Source: Diplosphaera chodatii
Taxonomy: Eukaryota; Chlorophyta; Trebouxiophyceae; Prasiolales; Stichococcaceae
Direction of reading: 5' to 3'
DNA length: 64,000 nucleotides
NCBI GenBank assembly: GCA_032358165.1
Contig: JAALGY010000001.1
Coordinates: 62,001 to 126,000 of the forward strand
Shown here: one piece after another, positions 10,755 to 23,600 of the stretch
How the letters are laid out: the number at the start of each line of letters is the position of its first letter
Numbering within the stretch: position 1 is the first letter of the stretch
Notes under the pieces: model-generated
Database searches by the model: none
The model's input: the letters and a program-made list of their open reading frames with translations, nothing else
What the model was told of the DNA's origin: nothing
Made by a program: the position numbers and the translations under genes

Positions 10755-11579
10755 CGCCAAAGCAGGATGAAAACGTTATGGTGGTCCCAGCAAACATTGA
10801 CGCAGCTGAGAACGACACGCTTGAAGCTGAAGAGTGAAGGCCCAAAGGCAACCTACATGCTCGTGGTTTTCGGGAAGTATCTGCTTGAGACACCGGCGGT
10901 ATGGACAAACATGTTTTCTAAGCAACAGCTGCAGTTATCGGCTGTGAACCAGGACATCAGTAGTCCTTGCCTTTGTGGGATGTGCTATGTGGTTGCTTTA
11001 GTGAAACCGTTTGCGTGCTGGTAATGGCACTGCTGAATTGTGCAGGCCGTTTGATGTGTGTGATGTCTGACGCACGGTGAGATGTGAGACCCACTATGCA
11101 CAATGCATATCAGCCAATGCAACTGGCATGATCCGTGCAGCCTTGGCAGAGGGTGTTCTTCCCATTCACTGCTGGGCTGCCGGTTGTCAGAAGTCCTATC
11201 AGGAAAGTCAGTGGCTGATGCTACACGATGCTTAGCATGCCACATTTGGAGGAGACCAAGGTATGGGACTCTCACCCTACCGAGAGAGCATGACACAATG
11301 GCACGCTCGCTGTCTGCTGGTTCCAATCTTGTGTGCATGTGTCCGTAATCTGAGTTGTCGTATTTGTATCGGTGCTATAAACATTGGTTGCAGCATTGTG
11401 CGATGGCTGTCTGAAGCATGTGAAGTCTGATCTGAGGGCATGTATGAGGGCATGTAGGAGGTGCAGACGCATCTGGTGCCATACAACGCTGCAGTCGCAC
11501 TCGCAGATCAGTCTATGTTGCTGAGAAGAACTCACTTTAAAGCCTGAAACTGGTTCTTGCGGCCTATTATATCAACGAC
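10755..11579. other. Intergenic, tandem-oriented genes
   Basis: About 825 bases between the stop of one plus-strand gene and the start of the next. Base composition is lower in GC than the exons. No exon, RNA gene or repeat recognised. Confidence 0.5.
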
Positions 11580-14500
11580 ATGGCTGCGGTTCTAATACCG
11601 GCCACGGTGGCAGCGGCTGCGATTGCTGCCGGTGTCCTCACAGCTGCCACCTCAAAGCTGCGGCAGCGTTCCCTGTCATCAGTAGACGCCAATGGCGGCG
11701 AAGAGGTGCATGGCTTCAGTGGCTGTGGTAGGCAGGCAGATGTTCCCGAGCACAGGTTGTCGCTGACATCAAGCTGTCACACTGTGAAGCTGATCATTGC
11801 CAGCACGTGCAGCAGCACCTAGAAGATGAGGAGCAGGAGCGCCTCGTTGTCGCGCGGCGGCCTGCGGCTGCATCAGCCGCTGAGTCAGCCCAGCAGCGGT
11901 GCGCCTGGAGTCTTGCGGCCTGTTGCTCTCATGTTGACGGCCATCGACTGGGTGCAAATGCCAGTCCGCACGAGTCTGACACTTGTCGTGCAGGTCTGAA
12001 GCGCTGCCACTGGCCATCGCCGCGGTGCTTGCTGCAGCTGTCACAGCAGTCGTGCTGATCACCTACTTCTACTGGGGACCAGGTGCGGACAGCACATGCA
12101 TCGTGGCACTCAATGCATTGCCCCGGCGTGCACGGGCACTGTGAGTAAGGCAGCCAGCACGCGCCCATGTCGTTGCTGCTGGGCGTCACAGCTGACGCCG
12201 TTTGGTCCAAGCTGCCCTGCAGCTGGCGGTCCCGAGATTCCGGGGCCGGGCCAGTGCAAGCATCCCCCCAGCGTGCGCCAGCGGCTGCAGCACGCCGCTC
12301 GGCTGGGCTTCACGCACCCCATCCTGACTCGCTCGCAGAGGGCGCAGCAGCTGTTCGATCTGGTGCGCGGTCGCATCGGTTGCAGCATCGCTTCCTGTGG
12401 TCCGCACACGCCCAACCAGAGTTGTGCGCCATGGCACACGCTGTACAGCCTCAGGTGTGAGCTGGCAAACATTGTTTGATTTGCTGCAGGGCATGGTGCA
12501 GGCGTGGAACTTCAACCAGCACGAGGCGCGCGCGGCGTTCTCGCTGGCGGCAGATGAGGATCCCACCTGCTCCCGCTGCTGGTGGGGCGTGGCCTACGCG
12601 CTGGGGCCCGGCGTGAACAGGTGCCCACACCTGTCAGAACCCTGATGTGCACATCTGAACGTCAGCCACTCTGCTTATGGGCCTCCCACTGCAGGAATCT
12701 TTGTTGTTACAGTGTGGGAGGTCGTGGCAGGGTGGCACTGCTGACACCAGTCCCACTGTTCCCTGCAGGCAGCATGTGCCGGTACCGAGGGACTGGCCGT
12801 CCTTCTCGCCACGGGACTATCCAGAGACGCGCGCTGCTGCGCACCAGGCGTGGCAGCTGGCTGAGGCCGCGCTCAAGCGGCAGCCCGACTCCGAGGTAGT
12901 CCACTCTGTGGTCCCAAGCATCCTGATACGTCCCAGATGCGCTGGCCAGAGCGAACACAGACAGTCGCTCCCCGGCGCAGTGAGCCACAGCACAGAGCAG
13001 GCTAGGAGTGCACATTTCCTTCACACCTGCCATGCAGGCTTTCGTCCTGGCTGAGATGGGGTGGCAAGGTGTCCATGGTGCACGACGACACCTTTGCAGC
13101 TTCAGATCCTGCCCGAGGCGCTGATGGCCCTCAGTTTTGCTGCAGCTGGCGCAGCGTGATGCGCTGTGGGGGCGGGCGGTGCTGCAGCGGTTCCGGACTG
13201 GCTCAGATCGGCAACCGGGGCGCGACAGAGCAGAGCAGGAGTATGCAGCGATGGTCGAAGCCATTGGTCAGCTGCCCTTGCTTCGAGTCTAACGCCAAAT
13301 TGCTCATACATAATGTCAATCCTATATGCACAATATACATGTATGGCAGCCCGTGAACGTCCCAGCGCCAGATTTTCTCTGCAGCAGGATGCGCGCTGTC
13401 AGGGACGACCTGACGTATGTGCGCCTGCTGCAGGCGAGCAGTTTCAGGATACGGATGCGTTTGCCATCGCCGCGGAGGCGCAGATGAACCTGTCGCCGTG
13501 GGACTACCACCTGCCCAGCAACCACACGCAGGTGCGCAGCCTGTCACCACACCTGCAGCTGTGAGAGACTCTGCTCGTCAATCGAAAAGGAGCCCCACCG
13601 ACGCAGCTGAACACATCCTGATGATGCCTCGCAGTAGCAGAGTAGCAGGGTAGCAGAAGCTCGGCAAGCATTCCAGCGTCAGCTTCTGACGCAAATTGCC
13701 ATCAGGGGTACCAGCTGCGGCCCAATGCGGTGGAGGCGGAGCGGCTGATCGGCAGGGCGCTGGCGCTGCGGCCGCGCCACCCCCTCGCCGCGCACCTGCT
13801 CATCCACCTGTCCGAGGCCAGCGACCCCCGCAGGTCAGTTGCCGCCCGTCCTCATGCCTAAAATTTCGTGAGGACAGCGCTGGCGCCAAAACAAGAGCCC
13901 TGCTGGCACAACACCACTGCATTTGCCTGGGAATGGCGACCTGCATTGGCACTCGGCCACTGCTCAGGGCTATCGCCGGCGAGCAAGGCATTCAGCGTTT
14001 GGCACTTACGAAACGCAGCAATATCCTTGAGAAGTACAGAAGTATAGTTTCCCACTAATGAGACCGGTTGGCACCTTCACCTGTGGAACCTGCCCAAGGC
14101 CAAGCGAGCATGCTGCCTCTCCCACCACTGTCGCATCTCCCAGCGTTGTGTGGGCAGGCTTTGCAAGCTCGGCCTTGCTGCACGACATGCAGGCACAGCT
14201 GTGGCGTTTCATCACATTGGACTCTGCGCACCTGCATCTGTGCGGACACACCGCAGGGACGCGCCGCTGTCGGCGGCGAGGGCGGAAGCGGCGGCAGAGG
14301 CCCTGCTGGACAGGGCCAGCCCGGCGGCGACCATGGGCCACCTGCTGCACATGCCCAGCCACACGTACGTGCGGGTGGGGCGGTACCACGATGCCACCAT
14401 CGCCAACATCAGGTGCGCCGCGCGCCCGCCTGCAGCCGGTGCTTGCGGACAAGATGCGTGCACCGACGTCAGGGGCCGAGGATTTGCATGCTGTGTGGCG

Positions 14501-17336
14501 CTGGATTGCCAGGGTGCACAGCGCCTCACGTGGGCGCTGTTGCTGCAGGGCATATGAGGGAGATGAGGAGGACGTCCGCTCCTGCCGTGTGCCCTTTGAA
14601 CCGGGTCAGCAACTGCTGCTCTGTCCTGGTAGTGCTCTCGTGAAGGGGCTTGAAGCTGGCACAATCATGTGTGCCGCGCTTTCAGACTGCGGAGTGTGGC
14701 GGGCAAGCCTTCTGATCGCCATGTCGGCAGCTGCCTCGACGGCGCGCCGACTGACGGCCGTCGACTGGCCCCCCCCTGCGCAGAGCACAACACGGACATG
14801 CTGATCTACGCGGCGGTGCAGAGCGGGCAGTTCAAGGTGGCCCGCGCCTGGGCGACCAAGATCCGGTCGTATCAGGAGGAGCTGCACACCGCGGCGTACG
14901 GCGACGCCAGCCGTCCCTGGACTCACCTGCCGTTGGTCCACGTGCGCCTCCTGCCTTTCCATGTTGGCAGCTCAAACCTTTTAAACCTCCGACCTTACTG
15001 CTGGTGATGCATCACGCTGACAAGTGACAGCAGACGCCCCATGGTATCAAACCTGGGCGCACAGCAAAGGCGGGGTCGCGCATGTGGCCTGTATCGTGGC
15101 TGCTGCTGCTGCTGGTCGACACATCAAGACTGGTGCAGCTGGTGACCAGCTGCTGCAGCCTCGCGTGCAGGCGGCGTTTGGGGACTGGCGGAAGGTGCTG
15201 GCGATGCCGCCGCCGCCGCCCAGCGCGCGGGACAACTGCCCCACCCCGGGGCACCACAGCATGGCCACAGCGGTGCGGTCTCGAGGACCGGGCTCGAGGG
15301 GTCAGGGTTTAGGGTTTAAATTCAGGGTCGGGCTCCCGCAGCTGCCGGCTGCGATACTGCGCACTGCGCTGTGCCGCTTGCGTTTTTCGGGATATTGCTG
15401 ATCAGCGCTCTGAAGTGCTGGCAGCACCGACATCCTGCTGGCAGCTGTGCCGCCGCCCGCCCCCCCTGTGGCCAGTACAGCGACTGTGAGGTTGGCGGGC
15501 CTCACCGCATGCGGCAATGCAGCAGCCGCTGCACGCAATCTTCACCCAAAGCGCACCCTGACTGCAGGTGTGGCACTACACGCGCGGCCTCGCCTTCGCG
15601 GCCAAGGTCAGGGCAGCAGGCGGGTCAGCCGCGGAGCTGCAGCTGGTGGCTGATGAGTATGCGGGCTTCGAGGTGCGCTGCCGCATTTTGAATACGATTT
15701 GTTGACGAGATTCATGTGCAGACCCGCCATTCATGTCAACACGACTCTGTGCATCTGCAAGATTTGCATACGCCTGCTAGGCATGTGTGCGAAGCCAGAT
15801 GCTGTGAGAGCGCACGACGCCGCCAGTTGCTGTGCTGCTGCATGTCACTGTGCTGGAGCTCTACTGCACAGAAGCATGTGCATTTCACTTTGGACCCTCG
15901 GTCAGTTCTTGCGCTGCAGAGCATGCATCTTCAATGCGAAGTGTTGCAAGAAAATAATTATTCATCTATCTCCAGATTCCCTCCACAGGCAGCGGCAGCC
16001 GGGGTGCCGCAGGAGGAGGCCACGCTGCCGGGGGAGTGGCCGGGCATCTACGCCTGCGACCGCCGCAAGCTGCTGGCCGTGTACAACAGCACGCTGCGCG
16101 CGGCGCTGGCCACGCTGCACGGCGACGTGGCGACGGCAGAGGTGCGTACCCGGTACAGGCCTGCGCAGATGGCCATGGTGCAGGCTGGACCTTTTGGCAC
16201 CTGTGTTCATCCTGGGAAAGGGCGCCATGTCCAGGCAGGGCAGGACTTCCAGGACCCCGCAAAAAAATGAATGTCATTGGCCCCCATCAGGCACCGCCGC
16301 ACAGAACCGACTCGCTCTGCAGGGTTGCTACAGGTGAGCCGCATGCTGATGCCCTTGTTGCACGCTGCGCGCAGGCAGAGCTGCGGGCGGCGGTCGCGAC
16401 AGAGGACGGCATGGGCTACATGGAGCCGCCGCGGCTGTACCGCCCAGTGCGGCAGTGCCTGGGCGTGCTGCTCATGGCGCAGCAGCGGGCGGCCGAGGCG
16501 TGGCAGGTGCGAATCGCATCGCGATTGGCCTACGCCTGCCTTCACTGGACAGCGACGCTGCAGTGTCGCCCTGCAAGCTTCGCCAGCGCTGTCCCATTGC
16601 ATGTGTGGTGCCTGCAGTGTGCTCGCATGCTCACAGCGGCTGCTGTTGATCTTGGAAGTTGTGCAGGTCGTGTTGGGACGATCATACTTCCTTTGACTGC
16701 GTGACGCTGGCAAGTGTGGAACGTCCAGAGCAGGCGTGCCGCGACCACGAACAGCAGCAGCAAGAGTGCACCCCGCTGCTGTTGCGCAGGTGTTCCGAGA
16801 GGACCTGCAGATCCACCCCGGGGCGGGGCGCTCAATTGCGGGCATGGCGAAGGCGGCGCGGGAGCTCGGGCATGGCAAGGTGCGCTGCTGTGCTACACCC
16901 TTCAGCACGACATGTTCTGGACATGAGTGTTACCAGGGGCCCCCACACAGTGCCTAATGCTTGGTGCGGTTCAGGCTGTGTGGGCACCGAAACAGCAGCA
17001 GGCGTGCTACAAGCTGCAGCTCCTAGTAGGGCAAGAATGTTGCAGGCAACCCGGCACCACTTGTGGCCCTGGCAGAAGGCCATATGGGAGCTGGAGCATA
17101 ATGCAGCAGGGCACCCTGAAAATCCAAGTAGGCGCATGGCCCATGTGCTGCTGTTGCAGGAGGGCGAGGCGATACTGAAGGCGCTGCACGCGGAGCCGTG
17201 GCGCCACGCGGACACGCCGTCGCGGCCGTGCCCCGGCTTCCCGCGGGCGCCGACGGCGGGACGGCAGCAGGCAGCGCAGCCAGCGGCGACAGGTGGGACG
17301 CCGGCGCCGGGGTCGTCAGAACCCGCGGCGCCCTGA
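11580..17336 (+). CDS. TPR-repeat protein with N-terminal membrane anchor, bacterial-like
   Basis: Many exons. The first (11580-11705) encodes MAAVLIPATVAAAAIAAGVL. A second hydrophobic segment (about 12000-12081, LAIAAVLAAAVTAVVLITYF) follows. Then come helical-repeat exons: AWNFNQHEARAAFSLAADED with PTCSRCWWGVAYALGPGVN (12488-12620), RDWPSFSPRDYPETRAAAH, AFAIAAEAQMNLSPWDYHLP, VEAERLIGRALALRPRHPLA, MGHLLHMPSHTYVRVGRYHD (14333-14409), MLIYAAVQSGQFKVARAWAT, AAFGDWRKVLAMP, LLAVYNSTLRAALATLHGD, RLYRPVRQCLGVLLMAQQRA and a C-terminal REDLQIHPGAGRSIAGMAKA with an Ala/Pro-rich tail. The HxLHMPSHxYxRxGRYxDA motif is typical of a bacterial TPR family of unknown role. The helices probably form a superhelix outside a membrane. 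Exact exon ends were not all fixed. An intron near 15304 holds telomere-like repeats. Confidence 0.75.
15304..15318 (+). repeat. TTTAGGG-type motif in a TPR-gene intron
   Basis: AGGGTTTAGGGTTTA, about two telomere units, between coding exons of the TPR gene. Confidence 0.65.
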
Positions 17337-18093
17337 CCTCTCGCGGTGTGTGCTCAGTGAAGGTGGTGGTGGACGCTGCAGGGTCCTCCATGACAGCCTG
17401 GGCCACATGTGCAGCAGGTCGTGTGGCTGCTCCTGCCTTGATTGTGCTGGGCGCCGAACAAGCAGCAGTTGTTTCTGGCGCACTCTGGCGGGTCAAATTG
17501 CTGCGATGTCAGTGAGTCTGCTCTCAAGTGGAAGGAGTACGTGCATCTGTCCCCTCACAGGACACTGTGGTGGTCCACAGATTGTGATCGCCGATCACAG
17601 TGGGTCTGAAGTGTGTTGCGTGTGTTGGTTTGCAAGTTTCAGTGCAACAAACCAGTGTAGACAGCTACAGGATGGTGCGCTATATCAAAGGAATACGGTT
17701 CATGCCCCAGCTGACCCAGCATCAATTCCTCCACGTGAGACCTTCGACAAAGCCAATACACATGCCGTGAACAGCACCGAAACGTGACAACTTGAAGAAC
17801 TATCGTACTTCGAAGAGCAGTTGCCCACAACACCTTGGAATTAGTGTGTCAGTGCCACTGACGTATCAGGTAGCTGTGCAACCAATTGCTGCGCATTTTG
17901 GTGCCAGCTTGTTGCCGTTCCTAGACAGCAGGACAGCATGCCCCAGTGATATACCTTATCACGCAGTACCCCATCCCAGCCACTGGCAGCTGCGCCCTCT
18001 AGCACATGCTGCCGGCGCCGCAGCTCTTGCTGCATTTACGGCCCCCTGCCCTAGCTCACAAGCCGGCGCAGCCGGCCGCGCACACAAGGGACC
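17337..18093. other. Convergent 3' region, TPR gene / NAR2
   Basis: About 760 bases without exon signal between two converging genes. Presumably 3' UTRs; no TGTAA signal could be assigned. Confidence 0.5.
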
Positions 18094-19955
18094 TCACACG
18101 TTCTTCTTGCGCAGGTAGGTCATCACGAAGTAGCCCAGGAACATGAGCGGCCCGACGCACGCGCACAGGCCGGCCGCGATCTTCATGCTCGTCGGCCGCG
18201 AGTTGATGGCGTTCACCTGCAGCGGGGCCGACAGCGCCTCAACTCAGCTCAGCGGTCGGGCTTTTGCTGAGCAGGTGACCGGCATTGTGGAGGCAGAGTG
18301 TCGGTTGTTCGGTCGCCGCACAGCGCCATGTGACGGTATTTCACGGTGCAACGACATTAGGGTTGCATCGTGGCTGCATGCACACTTGCGCAATCAAAAC
18401 TGCGGAGAGGATCACGATCCACAGCAAATTCAGTGCGCACCTGGAAGTAGCCCACGGAGCTGCCCAGCGCGACCTGGTACTGCACTGTGGCGGAGGAGTT
18501 GTGCATCACGAAGGCGCGCACAAAGTAGGTCGCGGTGGGGACCGCCTCCTTGGGGGACCAGGTGGCGTTGCCGGACACCGGGCTCAGCCCGGACTTGATG
18601 ATGAACGGGCACTTCTTCGACTTCTGCAGGGCACCGGAACGGCTACAGTGTCAAAACTGCTCAATACAGTGTGTGTCCAGGGCTGATGCCGGGTGCAAAA
18701 TGATGAAGCACCATGCACGCCGCTTGCAGGTACCGCATTCGCTGCTGAGGCTAGGCTAGGCTGAGCAGCCCGCAAGGCTCAAGCATGCATGCTGGTTCAT
18801 GGCAAAGCGTCAGTGCGCAGGCTCGACCACAGGTTTTGAGGCAGGCGGCGCACCGAGATGATGTTGTTGGTGGCGCGCCAGGGACGGTCCACCTGGGAGT
18901 AGTTGGAGTAGCAGGCCTTGAGCTGCACGGTGTCGCCCGCGCTGGGCGTGAAGGCGGGCAGCACGCTGTACGTGATGAAGATCTTGTCCTCTTCGTCCTC
19001 CGCCTGGAGCTGCAGCACAGCACCGACGACCGGAGATCAGCCACGAGGCATGACAGGCGCTGTGGGGAGCTGCATGCAGGCAGTGGCGCCTGCATGCAGG
19101 CGCGTGTCAAGCACCTGAACGTCACACAACATGCAGCATCTGCATCAGCAGCAGCTGCAGCCCTCGCACACCGCCCCACTGCTGCAGAGCAAGGGACCCT
19201 GTGAGTCATGTCCAATCACCTTGGGCAGGCAGGCTGCGCCCAGGTCGTCGTTGGCGCAGGATGTCTGTGTGGTCATCTCCCCGTTGATCATGTACGCCAG
19301 GTTGACGGAGACCTTCGGCGGCTGGATGCTGGAGAGGGCTGCAGATGGGAAGAAGGTGAAACGGGTGTCAGCCAGGCCTTCGACCATACCACGTCGCACC
19401 AAGCGCGCTATCATCGGGTGTTGCCTGAAACCGACAGCGATCGGAAAGGACCATCGCCATGGCGCAATGGTTGGACAGCATGCAAGCTGCATGCAACTGT
19501 ATTTCAGTGACCAGGGTTGCAGCACCGCAGAATTACAGGCGCTGCCACAGCACGATCCATGGTGCATGTCTGCACGCTAGCTGTTCTTTGTGCATAAGCC
19601 ATCGATCGCAGTGCGTTTGGCGGCTTCACAAGGCAGCATGGCCATCTGCATTGGTGCGATCCGCTTCACGTTGGGATGTGAGATGCCAACAAACGGTGCC
19701 CTTTGCAAGCTCGCGCTGATGCCAGAGCTTCGCATGTCATTCTATTCAATCTAGACCAGCTCAGGCACAGCATAGCGCGCTCTGGATCGTTGCAGCATGA
19801 TGACGCCGTGCGCATGCAGCGGGTGCACGTGAACAGAACTTGATTCACTCACTGACTGCTGCTGCCTGCGTGGCGTTGAGTTCCTGTGCTGCTGCGCTGT
19901 GTGCCAGGCACAACGCCGCAATGGCGGCCAGCAGCATGCCAGCGACCCTAGCCAT
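18094..19955 (-). CDS. NAR2: High-affinity nitrate transporter accessory protein NAR2 (NRT3)
   Basis: Partner needed by NRT2 transporters for high-affinity nitrate uptake at the plasma membrane. Five exons keep phase (19853-19955, 19220-19338, 18854-19009, 18441-18623, 18094-18216), 227 residues. The signal peptide MARVAGMLLAAIAALCLAHS is cleaved probably after SAAA. The family core follows: KVSVNLAYMINGEMTTQTSC, FITYSVLPAFTPSAGDTVQL, KACYSNYSQVDRPWRATNNI then ISKSKKCPF, ATYFVRAFVMHNS and YQVALGSSVGYFQ. A single C-terminal transmembrane helix (AAGLCACVGPLMFLGYFVMT) is followed by a basic tail RKKNV. This order (lumenal or outer domain plus one C-terminal helix) is that of plant and algal NAR2. 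It lies 5.2 kb from nitrite reductase and 11 kb from nitrate reductase, which fits a nitrate gene cluster; no NRT2 gene is in the window. Nitrate induction is expected from family knowledge, not seen. Confidence 0.93.
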
Positions 19956-20677
19956 TGCGTTGGTGCGGGCTCCTAGCACTTGAAAACGGGAGGTGCAGCA
20001 CCGGTAGGATGCAAGCAAATGGAATGCAACCGCTATATTGCAATGCGATATGTGATCGATAGCAGACCTTGGCCAAAGCAGCTGAGAATTTTGCGTTGTG
20101 GCGCGGCTGGCGGTGGCCCCTTCGCCGCAGAGCACGGAAGTTCAGCCAAGGGGTCAAACGCGTCCGTCAGGCCGCCCAGGACCGATAAGAAGTGGTCCCT
20201 GCAAAACGGCCCTTCAGAGCCCTCCCGATCGAACGGACGCCCCACCGAAGGGTCCGGTCATCCTGATCGAAACGACCTGCCGACACCTCTCAGGGGGCAT
20301 GGTCAATTCGATTGGGTCAATGACAGCTCAGACTCCCTAGCGATCTGTGTTCCGACGGGACCGGCCAGCGGCCACAAGCGTCAACTGGTGCACACACTCT
20401 TGGAATCGAATATACAAGTACTATGCCATCAAATCATGCTACCCTGCTGGCACAATCCTGCTTTCACCCAGATTCTATGAAGCACCCTGACAGCCTTGGG
20501 CGAGGGCCCGTGCACTCCTGCAAGCACGGGCTGCAACCCATGTGCCTCACCACACACATGAGCGTCTACTGCCACAGCGTTTCAGCGGCAATGCTTGGGC
20601 TTCTGGCAGACCCAGCAGCTGAAGCCGACACAGCGCTGCACCGGCAGGGGGCGCCGCTGCGCTCCAGCGACTGAACT
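19956..20677. promoter_or_regulatory. Divergent upstream region, NAR2 / SNM1 gene
   Basis: 722 bases between diverging start codons. No exon seen. GATA and GATC words occur, but none can be assigned as a site. Confidence 0.5.
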
Positions 20678-23600
20678 ATGTCAGAGGGCGTGGTGCTGGC
20701 CCTGGCGCCGCGGCTGCACGTGTCGGTGGACTTCTGGCGGCGGGCGCGGCCGCCGCTGGCCGCGCACTTCCTGACGCACATGCACGCGGATCACACAGAG
20801 GGGCTCGGCGACGGCTGGCGAGCCCCGCAGGGTGGCCAAATGTTCTGCTCGCCCGCCACGCTGCAGCTGCTGCAGGTGCGTGCGGAGCTCATCAGCGTTC
20901 CAAGCGATGTGCCTGAAACCCTGCGCAGCGTGGTTGATCATATGGTGCGGGTTTCACAGCACGTGGACGTGTATGGACCGCCAAGGCTGTGCGGCACAGG
21001 ACAAGTGGCCGGCGCTGGCGGCGCAGTTTGTGGCGCTGCCGGTGGGTGAGACGACGGTGGTGCAGCTGACGCCACCTGGGAGCAGCGGTGGCGCCGCCGC
21101 CGTCAGTGTGACCCCGCTGGACGCCTGTCACTGCCTGGTGCGGAGTGTGCAGCGCTGTAGCACTCTCATACCATGCTGCGCCGCAGCAGAGGCCAGCCAG
21201 CAGCACGCACGCGGTCAAGCCTGGCTGCGATGGGGCGCTGACTGTGTCCAAACTGTCCTCTTCAGGGTTGCAACTCCAGTTGCTTGTCCGGTCCTGACGC
21301 AGGGCGCGGTGATGTTTCTGCTGGAGGGGCCGTGCGGACGCATCCTGCACACCGGCGACTTCAGGTGAGGGTCCCGTACCCTACACCTTCCCTCTGGCTA
21401 GTGTGCGGGCCGCCCAGGAGCCTGCAACGCAGTGCGCGCCATGCATCACCGTGCAGACCTGCGAGCTAGCTAGCAGAAACTTGATGTCGACTTTGTGCAA
21501 TGCTGCGGGTGCGCAGGTGGGAGCTGGCAGCGCAGGCATCGCAGCAGTGGCACCCCGCGATCACCTACGCGCCCGTCGACCTGCTGCTGCTGGACAACAC
21601 CTACTGCCACCCCAGGTGAGCGCGCGCACGCATCACCAGGCTGTGCAGACCTGATGCGTCTGCTTGCCGGTGAGGCAGCGCACCATGCTGTTCGGGTCAA
21701 GCCTTGAGCCAGTCCGCTTGCAAGGGCGCGCGATGGGGCCTGCGTTGCTCAGCACTCGTGGCAGGCCCTGCTGGTACAGCGGCACGTCATCCCAAAGCAT
21801 GTAGGATCTGGGCAGATGCAGCTGCCGATAGGATGTGTGTACCCTGCAGATTCGAGGCGCCCACAAGGGCGGAGGCGGCGGCAGCGGTGCTGCTGCTCGT
21901 GCGGGCGCACCCGCGCCACGACATCGTCATCGGTGTCGACTCGCTCGGCAAAGGTGGGCGCCTGTGCGACCCCCTCACTGGTCGCTTCCGACTGAGAACT
22001 GCGCAGATGGGAATCCTGGGCGCAGCAATTGCCCGTGATGCATATGTTTGGGCTGCAGTCCCTGCAGTTGCACACTTCGACTGGCCAGGGAACAGCCTCA
22101 GCAGCGTAAGCCCTGGGCAAGTAGCTGCCGATCGTACAAAGTTTGGCACTTGGCATCCCACTGCGTTGCGTCCTGACAGTTGGCCCCCCTGCACTTGCAG
22201 AGGAGCTGCTGGCTGAGGTGGCGGCGGCGCTGGCGCCCGCCGAGCAGCTGGGCGTCGCGCCGGGCCGCGCGGGGGCACTGTGGATCGCTGGCCACGACCC
22301 CTCGCTGTTCACGCCGCAGGTTTCAGGTGCCTCAGACAGACACGCTCGGCATGCTGGCGGTTGTGGGGTGGTGCCCTTCAGTGGGTCTGGGCCTGAACCC
22401 TGAGTGGGGCAGTCCACAGCTGACACGTACGGAAGGCCCGCAGCTGTGCGAGGACAGTAGCTGAGGGACTGGCAGGCGGCGTTTCTTGCTACTCTGCATA
22501 TCGACCCTGCAAACGCAGATGCGCGGGTGCGGGTGGTGCCGCGCTGGCAGCTGACCCTGGAGCGCCTCGCGAAGCTGAACCGCGCGGCTCCCACCCTGGG
22601 CATCGTCGCCTCAGGTGTGCTCCAGGGTCACAGGGTTGCCCTGTGCCTTCAATCGGTGGCTGTGCGGCTGCAGCGTCTGAGCAACACACACCGAGTGCCC
22701 CATTGCATTTTTCTATTGCAATGCTCCAGCCTCGAGAGAGGATGTTGACCCTTCACCGCAGGCTTTGGGGCGTCCGACTCCAGCAGGCCGCTGCCACCTG
22801 AAGGTGACGCCGGCAGCGGCCCGAGCCGGCAGGCGGTGCAGGTGCAGGCGGCGCTCGGGGCGCTACAGGGCAGCAGCGGCGGCCTTTACAGTTCCAGCAA
22901 CTGCGGCGTCGGCAGCCCCAGCGATGTGCGGCCAGCAGATGCTAGCGGCGGCGCGTGCGACGACAGCAGAATGGACGACAGCAGGGCGGCAGGCGCAGCT
23001 GTTGGCGACGCGGGCGGCCGGCTGGATTTGACGGCGTACGCTGCTCTGCTGGGGGCCTTCAGGGTGCCCGACCCGACGGATGCTGCGCCGCCCACTGCGG
23101 AAGGCGCGCAGCTGTCCGGCGCTGCCTGATACCATCCGTCGCATCCGGCACAGATGCATTCGGACTGCTGCAGGGACTGTGACCAAGCGTATCTGATGCA
23201 CCGGGCAGCACACGGTCGTGATGGTCGGATAGAGCTCAACTCGCCCATTACTACTGCAGAGATGCAGGCGGCGCGGCAGCTGCTACACCACGTGCCCTAC
23301 TCCCTGCACTGCACCTACGTGGAGCTGCGCGCCTTCGTGTCTCGGCTGCGGCCGCGCGCCATCCACGGCATCGTGAAGGGCTCCAACCGCGGCGGCGGCG
23401 GCGGCGGGCAGCCCTTGGCCGTGGCCGATGCAGTCGCTGCAGCTGCGAAGCACAGGCGCGAGGCTGTTGTGGGATATGTGCCTCTGGCCACAATTGATCA
23501 CGACCGCTTGCGTCGCTTGTGCAGATTGGAGGTACAAGTCAGCCACATCTTACGAAGCTCACCAGGCCAGATGGGTGAGAATGCTATGCGACATATTGAC

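Noticed and set aside
19071..19100. CCTGCATGCAGG palindrome and repeated TGCATGCAGG
   Set aside because: GCATGC and CTGCAG words are very frequent here because of acceptor-like sequence; no further structure.
21749..22603. 284-residue open frame on the minus strand
   Set aside because: Antisense to SNM1 exons and introns; no recognisable domain.
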